From Pedobacter mucosus (GTDB lineage Bacteria; Bacteroidota; Bacteroidia; Sphingobacteriales; Sphingobacteriaceae), in assembly GCF_022200785.1 (NCBI RefSeq), contig NZ_CP087585.1, positions 186,001-250,000 of the forward strand: a stretch of 64,000 nucleotides of DNA. The letters are read 5' to 3'. A program made the translations under genes and the position numbers. Positions 1-9,955 of this stretch are shown here, piece by piece; position 1 is the first letter of the stretch; the number at the start of each line of letters is the position of its first letter. The notes beneath the pieces were generated by a model, which did no database searches, was not told where the DNA came from, and saw only the letters and a program-made list of their open reading frames with translations.

Positions 1-1394
1 CATTCATAAAACCATTCATCGCTACTTTTTTCGTAGTTATGTTTATTTTATTAATGTTTTTTCTGTTTAAATGGATTGATGATTTAATTGGAAAAGGTTT
101 TGAATGGTATACCATTTTAGAACTTATGTGCTATGCTTCTGCCGCAAACGTTTCCATGGCGCTTCCGCTTTCTGTACTGCTTTCATCAATAATGACATTT
201 GGTACGCTTGGTGAAAATTATGAATTAGTCGCAATTAAATCCGCAGGCATATCTCTGCAAAAGGCTATGCGGCCACTCTTTGTCGTCATCATTATCTTAA
301 CCATAAGCTCATTCCTCTTTTCAAATTATATGCTTCCAAAAGCAAATTTGAAACTTAATTCTACGCTTTACGACATTCGAAATAAGAAACTAGCTTTCTT
401 AATTAAACCTGGTGTATTCAATAATAGCATTCCCAACTACTCTATTCGAGTTGATGCAAAAGATGAAGATGGTAAATTGCATGGCATTATGATTTATGAT
501 CATAAGGGAACAAACGGGGTCCCTAAAGTTGTAATTGCCAAGGAAGGAGAAATGACTAAAACCACCGACGGAAAGTACTTAATTCTCAAGCTCAAGGATG
601 GTGTTCAGTATGAGGAGCAAGCAAATAATAGTGGCGTCTATAACCCTCGACAAGTTTTAATAAGAAGTCGCTTCAAAGAAACTGCACCGAAATTTGATTT
701 ATCATCTTTTGAAATGAATCGTACCGACCCTAACGCTTTTGGAAACAATACCCCTATGTTAAATCTGAAAGGTATAGTAAAAAAACGTGATTCGTTAGGT
801 AAGCAATTAGATACATTGGGTGTAAATATCGAAAGGAACTTCACCAGTAATTTTAAACAATATAATACTGCAAAAGGGTATACAAAATTGAAGGTTAAAC
901 CTATCATTATTAACGATTTAATTCTTAAGAGTATCCCAAATGGATCGAGAAAAATAAGCGTAGAAAGTGCTTCAAATACGGTGGCAATTATGATGCAGCA
1001 CATACCAAATTGGGCACCCAGGCGTACAGATTTAATGGGTGAAATAATTTTTACAAGGATTGAATATCAAAGAAAGTTTACCCTTGCAGCATCATGTATA
1101 CTGTTGTTTTTTATTGGAGCACCCTTAGGTGCAATTATTAGGAAGGGTGGTATGGGTTTGCCAGTAGTAATCGCTATTTCATTTTTTTTAATTTATCATA
1201 TTATTACAACGGTTGCCGAAAAATCCGCTCGAGAAGGCAACATGAATCCAATATTCGCAATGTGGATTGCAGTTATAGTTTTATCACCGTTGGCTGCTTT
1301 TTTAACATATAAAGCAACTGTAGATTCTGCTCTTTTTGATGTAAATTATTATAAACAACTTTTTATAAAGCTGTTAAAAATAAAACAGAAATAA
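1..1394 (+). CDS. LptF/LptG (YjgP/YjgQ) family LPS export permease, 5' end cut off by window
   Basis: The frame is open from the left edge (codons begin at base 3) and ends at 1394, so 463 codons are visible and the true start lies outside the window; the Met at base 39 is internal. LptF and LptG are the inner-membrane permease halves of the LptB2FG transporter that pulls lipopolysaccharide out of the inner membrane towards the outer membrane. The visible protein fits: membrane segments near the N-terminus, a hydrophilic periplasmic stretch (about bases 400-1050), then hydrophobic segments at the C-terminus including FFIGAPLGAIIRKGGMG, typical of the family. Whether it is the F or G paralog cannot be told from this alone. 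ribBA follows 153 bp downstream on the same strand, apparently with its own promoter box. Confidence 0.9.
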   Translation, partial: FIKPFIATFFVVMFILLMFFLFKWIDDLIGKGFEWYTILELMCYASAANVSMALPLSVLLSSIMTFGTLGENYELVAIKSAGISLQKAMRPLFVVIIILTISSFLFSNYMLPKANLKLNSTLYDIRNKKLAFLIKPGVFNNSIPNYSIRVDAKDEDGKLHGIMIYDHKGTNGVPKVVIAKEGEMTKTTDGKYLILKLKDGVQYEEQANNSGVYNPRQVLIRSRFKETAPKFDLSSFEMNRTDPNAFGNNTPMLNLKGIVKKRDSLGKQLDTLGVNIERNFTSNFKQYNTAKGYTKLKVKPIIINDLILKSIPNGSRKISVESASNTVAIMMQHIPNWAPRRTDLMGEIIFTRIEYQRKFTLAASCILLFFIGAPLGAIIRKGGMGLPVVIAISFFLIYHIITTVAEKSAREGNMNPIFAMWIAVIVLSPLAAFLTYKATVDSALFDVNYYKQLFIKLLKIKQK

Positions 1395-1455
1395 ACTAGC
1401 ATTTATCCTTTACTTCTAGATGATATTAATTTAATTATATTGCCTAATAAGGTTG

Positions 1456-1463
1456 TACATTTG
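1456..1463 (+). promoter_or_regulatory. Putative -7 promoter box (TACATTTG) for ribBA
   Basis: TACATTTG matches the Bacteroidota -7 consensus TAnnTTTG and lies about 85 nt before the ribBA ATG. No convincing -33 TTTG is seen at the usual spacing. Just after it is a perfect 7-bp inverted repeat, TATAAGC (1464-1470) and GCTTATA (1480-1486), which could form a small hairpin at the start of the transcript. No FMN riboswitch signature was recognised in this leader. Confidence 0.35.
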
Positions 1464-1547
1464 TATAAGCTAATAAAAGGCTTATAAATCTATCTATATT
1501 AAATTTATAAAATTACCCTATTTAGCTCAATTTATGCTTTATCAAAA

Positions 1548-2759
1548 ATGCAAACAAAACTAAATACCATTGAAGAGGCTGTAGCCGATATAAAAGCTGG
1601 TAAAGTAATTATCGTTGTAGATGATGAAAATAGAGAAAATGAAGGTGATTTTTTAACCGCTGCTGAAAATGCGACTCCTGAAGTGATCAACTTTATGGCG
1701 ACATATGGTAGAGGTTTAATTTGTGCACCATTAACTGAAGAACGCTGTAAAGAGCTGAATTTAGAGTTAATGGTTGGAAAAAACACTGCAGCTTACGAAA
1801 CTAATTTTACGGTATCAGTAGATCTTAACGGGCATGGTTGTACCACTGGTATTTCCGCAAGTGACCGTTCTAAAACGATGTTGGCTTTAGTAAATCCAAA
1901 TACGAATCCTGATGAATTGGGCCGTCCAGGTCATATTTTCCCGTTAATTGCAAAACAAGGCGGTGTTATACGTCGTGCTGGTCATACAGAAGCCGCCGTG
2001 GATTTAGCTCGACTTGCTGGTATGAGACCTGCGGGAATTTTAGTTGAAATATTAAAAGAAGATGGTGAAATGGCCAGACTTCCAGATTTATTTAAAATTG
2101 CCGAACAGCATCAATTAAAAATAATTTCTATTGAAGATTTGATCGCTTACCGTTTAAAAATTGATAGTCTTGTTAAAGCTGAAGTTACAATTGATTTACC
2201 AACAGCATGGGGCGATTTCAAGATGACGGCTTATACTCAATTGGATAATAATGCAACTCATTTAGCAATTTCAAAAGGCGAATGGAACGCAGATGAACCT
2301 ATACTTGCTCGTGTACACAGCTCATGTGTTACGGGAGATATTTTTGGATCTTGCCGTTGCGATTGTGGCTCGCAGTTACACACTGCGTTAGAAATGATTC
2401 AAAAGGAAGGTAAAGGAATTGTAGTCTACATGAATCAAGAGGGTAGAGGTATTGGACTAATTAATAAGTTACGTTCTTATAACTTACAAGATGCCGGTTT
2501 TGATACTGTAGAAGCCAATATCAAACTTGGTTTTAAAGGTGATGAACGCGACTACGGTGTTGGTGCGCAAATTTTAAGATCAGAAGGTGTTACTAAAATG
2601 CGTTTGATGAGTAACAATCCAACAAAAAGAGCTGGTTTGATTGGTTATGGGTTAGAAATTGTAGAAAGTATTCCGATCGAAATTGCCAGCAACGTTCACA
2701 ACGAAAAATACCTAAAAACTAAACGTGATAAAATGGGTCATTCCATTATGAAAGGATAA
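1548..2759 (+). CDS. ribBA: Bifunctional 3,4-dihydroxy-2-butanone-4-phosphate synthase / GTP cyclohydrolase II
   Basis: A 403-aa fusion that starts both branches of riboflavin synthesis: ribulose-5-phosphate to 3,4-dihydroxy-2-butanone 4-phosphate, and GTP to the diaminopyrimidinone precursor. The N-terminal half (about 1-200) has the RibB metal/substrate motif [10 protein letters not shown] near residue 26 and [17 protein letters not shown]. The C-terminal half (about 205-403) has the RibA zinc cysteines in [19 protein letters not shown] and the motif NQEGRGIGL. Both active-site sets look intact and the length is normal for RibBA. The ATG at 1548 gives a typical N-terminus ([15 protein letters not shown]). 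The gene ends in a strong hairpin shared with the convergent tamB-like gene. ribF, which acts later in flavin cofactor synthesis, is 20 kb away in another operon. Confidence 0.97.
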   Translation: MQTKLNTIEEAVADIKAGKVIIVVDDENRENEGDFLTAAENATPEVINFMATYGRGLICAPLTEERCKELNLELMVGKNTAAYETNFTVSVDLNGHGCTTGISASDRSKTMLALVNPNTNPDELGRPGHIFPLIAKQGGVIRRAGHTEAAVDLARLAGMRPAGILVEILKEDGEMARLPDLFKIAEQHQLKIISIEDLIAYRLKIDSLVKAEVTIDLPTAWGDFKMTAYTQLDNNATHLAISKGEWNADEPILARVHSSCVTGDIFGSCRCDCGSQLHTALEMIQKEGKGIVVYMNQEGRGIGLINKLRSYNLQDAGFDTVEANIKLGFKGDERDYGVGAQILRSEGVTKMRLMSNNPTKRAGLIGYGLEIVESIPIEIASNVHNEKYLKTKRDKMGHSIMKG

Positions 2760-2763
2760 ACAG

Positions 2764-2801
2764 AAAGGGCTATTTAATAATTTAAATAGCCCTTTTTCTT
2801 T
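2764..2801. terminator. Bidirectional terminator between ribBA and the tamB-like gene
   Basis: Perfect 13-bp inverted repeat (AAAGGGCTATTTA at 2764-2776, complement at 2783-2795) with a 6-nt loop, followed on the plus strand by a T-rich run; the other side is A-rich, so it can serve both convergent genes. Confidence 0.88.
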
Positions 2802-2811
2802 GTCAAAATAA

Positions 2812-5800
2812 TTATCGCTTTGGAGTTTTGCCTTGATTCATAATGGCTTCCTTACTTATAGTTTTATTAATTTTTACAGGAACTTCATTCTGTTTCTTCT
2901 TCAAATTCCTTCTATAGGCTCCAGAAATTTTCTGTATAAACTCTTTAAAAGTATCAAACTGCTGGTTATAAACTAAGCCAAATGAGGTAACATTTGCCGT
3001 TGGACTAATTCCGCTGTTTAGAAATATACTCTGCTGTGTAGGTGGTTTATTTGCTACTTTACCAATCAAACTTCCATCTTTTTTTATCAGGAATAAACCT
3101 TCAACCTCACTGCCCACATTTCTAGAGAAATCGATTAATGTAAAATCATTTATACTATTTCGATCTACAATACCTGCATTTATAATCAATCGATCATTAA
3201 ATAGTTTAAATGATGCATTGGCTTCACTCAATGATCTTACATTTAAATCAACAAAGTTTAAATTAAGTGAGGATAAAACATTGTTAAATTGATTAAAAAC
3301 CAATTCTGTTGCGGTACTTGTTGCGGTAGAACTAAGCTGATTACCTATAGATTCTCCGCCTGTTCCTTGGGCAAAACTTCTTCTTATAATTAAACTAAAA
3401 GCTTGTAAGTTTAGATTGTTCTGATCACTGAAATAAGTTTGTAGTTCTTCTTTAATTGCCGGCTGCGCAGGAAAATTAATATCCAATTTAATATCTGGTT
3501 GAAGCAGCAAACCCGTTAAGCCCATTTCCACTTCAGTATTAACCCGTTGATTGGCATTGCTACTTGCATCTCTGTTTGCCGCTTTAAAGAGATCACTTAA
3601 ATTAGCTCGTAACGCATAAACAGCCTTTAAATTTATTTGTGCAGCCGTAGGATTGCCAGTCCAACGAATGGTACCACCTTGTCTAATTTCAAATTTTTTG
3701 TTGATTACCTCTTGCGCCGTAAAATCAAAACTTCCAGTTTCAATTATATAATCTCCAGACATTTCAAAATCTCCGAAACTATTAATATTAAGTGCTAACT
3801 CTGCATTACCTTTTCCACTTAAAGTACCTAGCGTTGTAAAAATATTAGCTGTGGTATTCGGATCGATTGATAATTTAAATGTAAGTGTTAAACCATCAAA
3901 ATTAGTTGTTTTCTTAACCGTTTTACTAGAATCGCTACTAATGAAATTAATAAAATCTTTATCAGAAACCGTTTCAGAACTGTTTAACGGTAAATTGAAA
4001 ATAGTTCCCTTCTCAGTCTTCGCTTTAATGTCTATTTTCATTTTATTAGTTGGACCAATAAATTTGAAAACACCAGTTCCATAAGCTTTTCCAAAATAAA
4101 CTGAATTGTCTTTAGCAGTCGTATTAAGGGCCATCAAATTCTGAGCATTTAAGGTTACATCCAACGTTGGATAGTCGATATTATTTAAATCAACTGTTCC
4201 GTTTGCAATCGCTTCATGTCCTTCTAAATCGCTTAATGTAAATTTATCTAAATTAATTACGCTATTTTTTACTTCAACTTCATCAGTAATTACGTAAGTG
4301 GTTTTAAGGTAATTTACCATTAATTCGCCTTTATCTAATGAAAGTGTTCCATTGATTTCTGGTTTATCAAGCTTCCCTTTTACTGTAATATCTGAAGAAA
4401 TGTTTCCTTTTAAGTGAGTTACAAGTTGTTTCACAAAAGGCTCAAGGATAGTTAATTTGCTATCACTCATTTTAATCTGTAAATCTATTTCCTTTTCATT
4501 GAGATCCAGATTTCCTGTGAGCTTAAAAGTTTCAGAACCGTCAGCCCGTACCCTTGTAAATACGTTTATTTTGTTTATTTCACTATTAAAAGATGAAGTA
4601 TCAGTTAAAGTTCCGATGTATATATCGTTAAAGTTTAAAGAATCTATTTTTAAATTATCATTAACTGTCAGCGTTTTTAACAATCCATAAACGTCAGTAT
4701 TTCCATTTGCTTTTCCACCTAGTTTAACGCCAAAACCTTTTGTAAATGGGTTTAGCGTCTTAAGACTGAAATCTTTAAATCCAACTTTTAATAAGTCTTT
4801 TGGATCGTTGGAAATTAAACCATCAACAGTTAGCTGTTGCATTCCATTTGTCAGGTCGAAATTACTAATCTGTGTTTTACCGTTTTTTAACTCAATACGA
4901 ACTTTTTCTTGAATCCGCCATTCTTCTGAATTAATTTTTAAAATTGATGGTAATACACTTAATCTAGCCGAAGTATCCTGACTTTTTGTAAACTCAACCA
5001 AGCCATTTAAATCTAGCTGGTTAGCTTCATCTGCATTAGACATTTTAATGTTAAAAGCCAAGCTATCATTCCTCAATATATTAGAGATATTTACATCTTT
5101 AATATATAAACTATCATTAAGCTGAACTCGATCTGAAGTTACAATAAGCTGGAGTTGCTCAGGTGTAGTATTTTCATCTAAAATGATATTATTTACAACC
5201 ACGCCGTTATATTTTAAAGTCTTGACATAACCATTTAGCGTTGCCGTATTGTTTCTGGAATCAAAATCTCCAATGAGTGATGCTCCATCTTGAAGCTCCA
5301 ATCCAGGAGATATAATTTGGGCTAATGGCTCAAACTTTTTTACTTGTAAATTAAATTTAAAAATCTGGTCCTTATATTTTATAATATCTGCTTTGAGAGA
5401 AGGAACGTAAGTTTTGGCAATGGCCTTATAATATGATGCAATTGAATTTAAATCGTATTCTCCGGTAATACTGGCATCAAAAATATCCGAATTAATGGTT
5501 AGATTTCTGTTTTCGCCACTTCCGTTGGCTACTAGTTGCAAAGAATCTATATGATAGATTCCTTTTGGATTTTGTAATCTAATCTCTTGTATCAAAAGTT
5601 TACCTTCTAAATTATTAAGATTAGTACCAGAAAAATTAGTGCTGAATTTTGCGTCAACAATTAAAGAGTCTTTAACAAGTTTCAAAGCCCTTAATTTTGC
5701 ATTAGAAATGGTTGCATTGAAATTGAAAACCGGAAGTTTAGGATTCAAATTTACTCCTCCGTCAAATGCTAATTGAATATTCCTATCATTTATACTCAAC

Positions 5801-7287
5801 TTGCCATCAAAATATTTTTTATTAAAAGTTCCATCAATTTTAACATTCGTGTATCGATATTTATTAAAATCTATATATGAAATGTCGCCATTAATTTTTT
5901 CAGTTAAGCTTTTTAGCTCTGTACCCCGACCTTTTACATATAATGATGAGCTTATCTTTCCTAAACTTTTTTCATCCAAAAGGCTGCCAATATTGAAGTC
6001 GTAAGTTTTAACGTTTCCGGTGTAAGATGGTATATCTTTCTGATCAATTTTCATGTTTACATCAGATACGAAACGCCCGAGCTTTGTTTTGAATTCACCA
6101 TAGGCAATAAAATCGTTTTGGAAACCTGTAAAACTTCCATTAAAATTAATATTGCCGAACTTATTTATAATGCTTGGAATAATTTTCTTTTTACTGCCGG
6201 TAATACCTGCAAGAACTTCGTCTAAATCCGTTTTATTCGTTCCTGCCATGTCGATATTTAAATCCATAAAGGTTTCCCTCCACTTTGGCAATCCTTTGAT
6301 AATAAAATTTCCCTTGATGTAAGTTGCCTTTCCAGCTTTGATTGATAAATTTTTTGCTTTAAGATTATTCACCAAACCAGTAATTTGGCCATCTATATCT
6401 AGATCTAATTTCATGGAATTAAGCTCTGGAGCAAAAAAAGCAACGTCTTTAGAAGTGAGGTGACTGTTCTTAAAATTAGCCTTCATTCTAACGTTATCAA
6501 CGTAATGATTAAAATCCCGATAGGTTTTAAATGTCATTTTGTAATAATCCGTAAGTCTGCTTTGATTGGTAATTAGCAAGAGGTTTTTAAGTTCAATTGC
6601 ATTAGAATCTATCGTTGTAATGGCGGTTAAGTTTTTGAGATAAAAACCACTTCTTTCACTAAAGGTTAAATTTTTTATGCTGGTTTTTACCAGGTGATTC
6701 TTCATATCCAAACCTTCGAAAATACCGCTCAGATTTTTTAAATCAACATTATCAAAGTTTACACTCTTTCCTTGAACGGTATCTTTCGCTCCGTAATTTT
6801 TATACTTAAAAGCAATTTTATTAAGGATAACTCTACCAATATTTACATCGAAAGGTTTGCTATCTGGTTTCTTTACAGTTGGTTTACCAGAATCAAAATA
6901 GTTTATGATAAAATCAAGATTACTTGTCTTATCTTTGAACTCTTTTAAAAAGAAGCTCCCATTGTTAATTTGAACAGTGTTAACATCAATAATTTTATTG
7001 TTCAAGGAGAATTTGTTAATATCTACAAGAAATTTTGGCGTGCTTAATAGCGTATCTTTTTGTTGATCTAAAACCAATAAGTTTTCAAAAACAATAGATT
7101 TGAAAGGTTTGATATACAGGCTTTTAATTGAAATTGTGGTTTTAAGCTCCTTTGATAAATAGGCAGCAGCTTTCTGCGCAAAGTAAGTTTGAACTTGCCG
7201 AAATTGCAATGAAAAGATGATTAGCGAAAGCAGCAAAATTATTGATGCGATTACCCAAAGGAGGATTTTAAATAGTTTTTTAATAAT
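2812..7287 (-). CDS. TamB-like translocation/assembly protein (paralog 1, not paired with tamL)
   Basis: Very large protein (about 1490 aa) with one N-terminal membrane anchor followed by long beta-rich AsmA/TamB-like repeats and the conserved C-terminal TamB (DUF490) domain. TamB-type proteins span the periplasm and are linked to outer-membrane protein assembly and lipid traffic. The start is unusual. The first canonical start codon (TTG at 7236) lies inside the membrane segment, yet upstream in-frame codons encode IIKKLFKILLWVIASII, matching the anchor of the second TamB here (KILLWVIASIII). No ATG, GTG or TTG lies between that anchor and the in-frame stop at 7318-7320. I placed the start at ATT 7287 as the best guess; a sequence error or another rare start is possible. 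It diverges from tsaD with only about 23 bp between the starts and converges on ribBA. Unlike the second tamB it has no tamL next door. Confidence 0.85.
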   Translation of the reverse strand: MIKKLFKILLWVIASIILLLSLIIFSLQFRQVQTYFAQKAAAYLSKELKTTISIKSLYIKPFKSIVFENLLVLDQQKDTLLSTPKFLVDINKFSLNNKIIDVNTVQINNGSFFLKEFKDKTSNLDFIINYFDSGKPTVKKPDSKPFDVNIGRVILNKIAFKYKNYGAKDTVQGKSVNFDNVDLKNLSGIFEGLDMKNHLVKTSIKNLTFSERSGFYLKNLTAITTIDSNAIELKNLLLITNQSRLTDYYKMTFKTYRDFNHYVDNVRMKANFKNSHLTSKDVAFFAPELNSMKLDLDIDGQITGLVNNLKAKNLSIKAGKATYIKGNFIIKGLPKWRETFMDLNIDMAGTNKTDLDEVLAGITGSKKKIIPSIINKFGNINFNGSFTGFQNDFIAYGEFKTKLGRFVSDVNMKIDQKDIPSYTGNVKTYDFNIGSLLDEKSLGKISSSLYVKGRGTELKSLTEKINGDISYIDFNKYRYTNVKIDGTFNKKYFDGKLSINDRNIQLAFDGGVNLNPKLPVFNFNATISNAKLRALKLVKDSLIVDAKFSTNFSGTNLNNLEGKLLIQEIRLQNPKGIYHIDSLQLVANGSGENRNLTINSDIFDASITGEYDLNSIASYYKAIAKTYVPSLKADIIKYKDQIFKFNLQVKKFEPLAQIISPGLELQDGASLIGDFDSRNNTATLNGYVKTLKYNGVVVNNIILDENTTPEQLQLIVTSDRVQLNDSLYIKDVNISNILRNDSLAFNIKMSNADEANQLDLNGLVEFTKSQDTSARLSVLPSILKINSEEWRIQEKVRIELKNGKTQISNFDLTNGMQQLTVDGLISNDPKDLLKVGFKDFSLKTLNPFTKGFGVKLGGKANGNTDVYGLLKTLTVNDNLKIDSLNFNDIYIGTLTDTSSFNSEINKINVFTRVRADGSETFKLTGNLDLNEKEIDLQIKMSDSKLTILEPFVKQLVTHLKGNISSDITVKGKLDKPEINGTLSLDKGELMVNYLKTTYVITDEVEVKNSVINLDKFTLSDLEGHEAIANGTVDLNNIDYPTLDVTLNAQNLMALNTTAKDNSVYFGKAYGTGVFKFIGPTNKMKIDIKAKTEKGTIFNLPLNSSETVSDKDFINFISSDSSKTVKKTTNFDGLTLTFKLSIDPNTTANIFTTLGTLSGKGNAELALNINSFGDFEMSGDYIIETGSFDFTAQEVINKKFEIRQGGTIRWTGNPTAAQINLKAVYALRANLSDLFKAANRDASSNANQRVNTEVEMGLTGLLLQPDIKLDINFPAQPAIKEELQTYFSDQNNLNLQAFSLIIRRSFAQGTGGESIGNQLSSTATSTATELVFNQFNNVLSSLNLNFVDLNVRSLSEANASFKLFNDRLIINAGIVDRNSINDFTLIDFSRNVGSEVEGLFLIKKDGSLIGKVANKPPTQQSIFLNSGISPTANVTSFGLVYNQQFDTFKEFIQKISGAYRRNLKKKQNEVPVKINKTISKEAIMNQGKTPKR

Positions 7288-7291
7288 TTTG
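7284..7291 (+). promoter_or_regulatory. Putative -7 promoter box (TAATTTTG) for tsaD
   Basis: TAATTTTG fits TAnnTTTG and ends 19 nt before the tsaD start codon, a usual distance. It lies over the proposed first codons of the divergent tamB-like gene, so the two genes would share a very tight divergent control region. No clear -33 element was found. Confidence 0.4.
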
Positions 7292-7310
7292 CAGCTTAAA
7301 TAAAAATAAT

Positions 7311-8312
7311 TTGTCTGTCATACTTGCTATTGAGTCTTCTTGTGATGATACTTCTGTTGCTATATGTAACAACGGTAAAATTACGGCCAATGTTATTGCA
7401 AACCAAACAATTCATCAAAATTATGGTGGTGTAATTCCAGAATTAGCTTCGCGGGTACATCAACAAAATATTGTGCCAACTGTTCATCAAGCTTTGCTTA
7501 ATGCAAAAGTTGATAAAAAGGATATTAGTGCTGTGGCTTTTACCCAAGGCCCTGGTCTTTTTGGATCTCTTTTAGTTGGCGTCTCGTTCGCAAAATCATT
7601 TGCATTAGCGTTAAATATACCGCTAATTTCTGTTAACCATATGCATGCACATATATTAGCGCACTTTATAGATGATCCTAAACCAAAGTTTCCTTTTTTG
7701 TGTCTTACCGTTTCTGGCGGTCATACACAAATCGTGTTGATAAAAGATTATTTTAATATGGAAGTAGTTGGCGAAACCTTGGATGATGCCGCCGGAGAAG
7801 CTTTTGATAAGACTGCTAAATTATTGCATTTACCATATCCTGGTGGGCCATTAATCGATAAACATGCACAAAATGGAAATCCAACAGCTTTTCAGTTTGC
7901 GGTGCCACAAATTGCAGATTTAAACTTTAGCTTTAGCGGTTTCAAAACTTCTATTTTATATTTTATAAGAAAGCAAGAAAAAGAAAATCCTAATTTCATT
8001 GCCGATAATTTAGATGATATTTGTGCATCTGTACAATTTAGCATAATACAGATTTTGCTTAATAAGTTAAAAAAAGCTGCCAAGCAATTTGAAATTAATG
8101 AAATTGCGATAGCTGGTGGCGTTTCTGCAAACTCAGGTTTAAGAAATGCGTTAACTCAAATCGCTGATGAACTTGATTGGAATGTATACATTCCGGCATT
8201 TCAGTATTGTACAGATAATGCAGGCATGATTGCAATTGCTGGTTATCAAAAGTTTTTAGAAGGTGATTTTGTAGGTCAAGAAGTTTCGCCAATGGCGAGA
8301 ATGGAATTTTAA
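7311..8312 (+). CDS. tsaD: tRNA N6-adenosine threonylcarbamoyltransferase
   Basis: Catalyses the last step of t6A37 synthesis on ANN-decoding tRNAs, moving the threonylcarbamoyl group from threonylcarbamoyl-AMP to adenosine 37 together with TsaB and TsaE (cytoplasm). The 333-aa length is normal. Family signatures are visible: the N-terminal ESSCDDTS (residues 8-15), the metal-binding NHMHAH (109-114), SGGHTQIVL, and the later GGVSAN and DNAGMIA motifs. The start codon is TTG, giving MSVILAIESSCDD, the expected N-terminus; there is no in-frame ATG upstream. A -7 box (7284-7291) precedes it. The small membrane-protein gene downstream is about 106 bp away. Confidence 0.96.
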   Translation: MSVILAIESSCDDTSVAICNNGKITANVIANQTIHQNYGGVIPELASRVHQQNIVPTVHQALLNAKVDKKDISAVAFTQGPGLFGSLLVGVSFAKSFALALNIPLISVNHMHAHILAHFIDDPKPKFPFLCLTVSGGHTQIVLIKDYFNMEVVGETLDDAAGEAFDKTAKLLHLPYPGGPLIDKHAQNGNPTAFQFAVPQIADLNFSFSGFKTSILYFIRKQEKENPNFIADNLDDICASVQFSIIQILLNKLKKAAKQFEINEIAIAGGVSANSGLRNALTQIADELDWNVYIPAFQYCTDNAGMIAIAGYQKFLEGDFVGQEVSPMARMEF

Positions 8313-8418
8313 AAGGCAATTACTAATTGTAATTTTTAATAGAAGGCTTAAGTGCCTATAGTAGATAAATATATTAAACCGTTTTTAGTTAAGCAAAGAT
8401 GGTTAATCAAATTGAATT

Positions 8419-8622
8419 ATGACTGGAGCATCATTGGTATTTTGGATTGTTTGTGCAATTCCTTTAATTGGAATTTTATATTATTTAATCAGAAAAGATA
8501 AGAATAAGTTAAAAGGAAGTTGGGGCGTTATCATTTTAGGCGCATTATTAATCGCAGCAATTGTCGTTATTATTTATGTCACTAAAGATTTCGATGCGGT
8601 TTTTAGTCAAACAAATAATTAA
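8419..8622 (+). CDS. Small two-span membrane protein of unknown function
   Basis: 67-aa protein with two hydrophobic segments (about residues 5-24 and 35-54) separated by a short basic loop (RKDKNKLKGS) and ending in a polar tail. I do not recognise a family. It is probably a real gene: the two-helix pattern is clean, it is the only good frame in the gap, and a strong terminator hairpin follows its stop after 20 bp. It lies 106 bp after tsaD on the same strand and could be cotranscribed with it. No function is proposed. Confidence 0.65.
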   Translation: MTGASLVFWIVCAIPLIGILYYLIRKDKNKLKGSWGVIILGALLIAAIVVIIYVTKDFDAVFSQTNN

Positions 8623-8642
8623 GCTTAATTTATTGATAAATA

Positions 8643-8677
8643 GAAAGGCCTAATAATTTTAAATTATTAGGCCTTTC
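8643..8677. terminator. Bidirectional terminator between the 67-aa gene and recA
   Basis: Perfect 17-bp inverted repeat (8643-8659 and 8661-8677, GC core GGCC) separated by a single nucleotide, with A/T-rich flanks, between two convergent genes. Confidence 0.88.
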
Positions 8678-8695
8678 TTATTGAATGTTAAAGAA

Positions 8696-9721
8696 CTATT
8701 TCTCTTCCAATTTATCACCAGTTACTTCAGCTTTAATTTTTGCCTCAAGTTCATCTGCTAATTCAGGGTTGTCGCTTAGTAATTGTTTAACAGCATCTCT
8801 TCCTTGGCCTAATTTTGTATCTCCGTAAGAGTACCAAGATCCAGCTTTTTTAATAATTCCAAAGTCAACACCTAAATCTACAATCTCGCCATTTTTAGAA
8901 ATTCCTTCTCCAAACATTACATCGAATTCTGCAATTCGGAAAGGCGGTGCAACTTTATTTTTTACAATTTTAACTTTAACTCGGTTACCAGAAACCTCAT
9001 CAGAATCTTTAATTTGAGAGATTCTGCGAATATCTAAACGAACAGAAGCATAAAATTTAAGTGCATTACCACCAGTGGTAGTTTCAGGGTTACCGAACAT
9101 CACACCAATTTTATCACGCAACTGGTTAATAAAAATGCAGCAACATCCTGTTTTTGAAATCGTTCCAGTTAATTTACGTAGAGCCTGACTCATTAAACGG
9201 GCATGTAAACCCATTTTACTATCACCCATTTCACCTTCGATTTCACTTTTAGGAACCAAAGCGGCTACAGAGTCAATTACGATTACATCAATTGCACCTG
9301 AACGAATTAAGTTGTCGGCAATTTCTAATGCTTGCTCACCATTATCTGGTTGCGAAATCAATAAGTTATCCGTATCAACACCCAATTTCTTTGCATAAAA
9401 TTGATCAAATGCATGTTCGGCATCTATAAAAGCAGCAATACCGCCTCTTTTCTGTGCTTCAGCTATAATATGTGTCGCCAAGGTAGTTTTACCTGAAGAT
9501 TCTGGTCCGTAAATTTCTATTACTCGTCCTTTTGGAACACCACCAATACCCAATGCAATATCTAAACTTATTGATCCTGTAGAAATAAAATCTATAGGTT
9601 CAAAGTTCGTATCGCCGAGTTTCATTACTGTTCCTTTACCATATGATTTCTCTAGCTTATCTAAAGTTAATTGTAGGGCCTTTAATTTGTCTGGATTGCC
9701 ATTACTCATTTCTTTTTTCAT
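8696..9721 (-). CDS. recA: Recombinase A
   Basis: ATP-dependent strand-exchange protein of homologous recombination and coprotease of the SOS response. 341 aa, normal length. Walker [10 protein letters not shown] is at residues 72-80, followed by [19 protein letters not shown], the Walker B strand [12 protein letters not shown], and loop-2 residues around GNPETTTGG. The ATG at 9721 is used; an ATG five codons in (MSNGNPDK) is a possible alternative. A near-consensus -7 box (TATATTTA on the minus strand, 9731-9738) ends 9 nt before the start. No LexA-type box was recognised, but Bacteroidota SOS boxes are poorly conserved. The gene is transcribed alone and shares a terminator with the convergent small gene. 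Confidence 0.98.
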   Translation of the reverse strand: MKKEMSNGNPDKLKALQLTLDKLEKSYGKGTVMKLGDTNFEPIDFISTGSISLDIALGIGGVPKGRVIEIYGPESSGKTTLATHIIAEAQKRGGIAAFIDAEHAFDQFYAKKLGVDTDNLLISQPDNGEQALEIADNLIRSGAIDVIVIDSVAALVPKSEIEGEMGDSKMGLHARLMSQALRKLTGTISKTGCCCIFINQLRDKIGVMFGNPETTTGGNALKFYASVRLDIRRISQIKDSDEVSGNRVKVKIVKNKVAPPFRIAEFDVMFGEGISKNGEIVDLGVDFGIIKKAGSWYSYGDTKLGQGRDAVKQLLSDNPELADELEAKIKAEVTGDKLEEK

Positions 9722-9860
9722 TTGATTACGTAAATATAATTGATTGTCGGCTAATATGCGCTTGTGTTTATAACTTCTATTACTAAAATATTTAGCTAAG
9801 TTAATCGTTTTTTAACTAATTACAATAGTAAAATTAAAATATTTTTTTACATGAGTTAAA

Positions 9861-9923
9861 GGTTACAAGTTATAGGGCAGGCGTTATAGTTGGGCGCTTC
9901 GCATTGGTACTTATCCTGTAACC
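9861..9923. repeat. Structured non-coding stretch closed by a 7-bp inverted repeat
   Basis: GGTTACA (9861-9867) pairs with TGTAACC (9917-9923). The enclosed 49 nt are more GC-rich than the surroundings and contain GTTATAG twice. It lies in the 234-bp gap between the nth stop and the recA start. It may be a decayed repeat or a termination structure for nth's neighbourhood; no function can be assigned. Confidence 0.3.
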
Positions 9924-9955
9924 GAAATTAATGTAGCCATCCAAACATTCAACAT

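Noticed and set aside
1395..1547. FMN riboswitch before ribBA
   Set aside because: None of the conserved RFN-element segments was seen; only a short inverted repeat is present.
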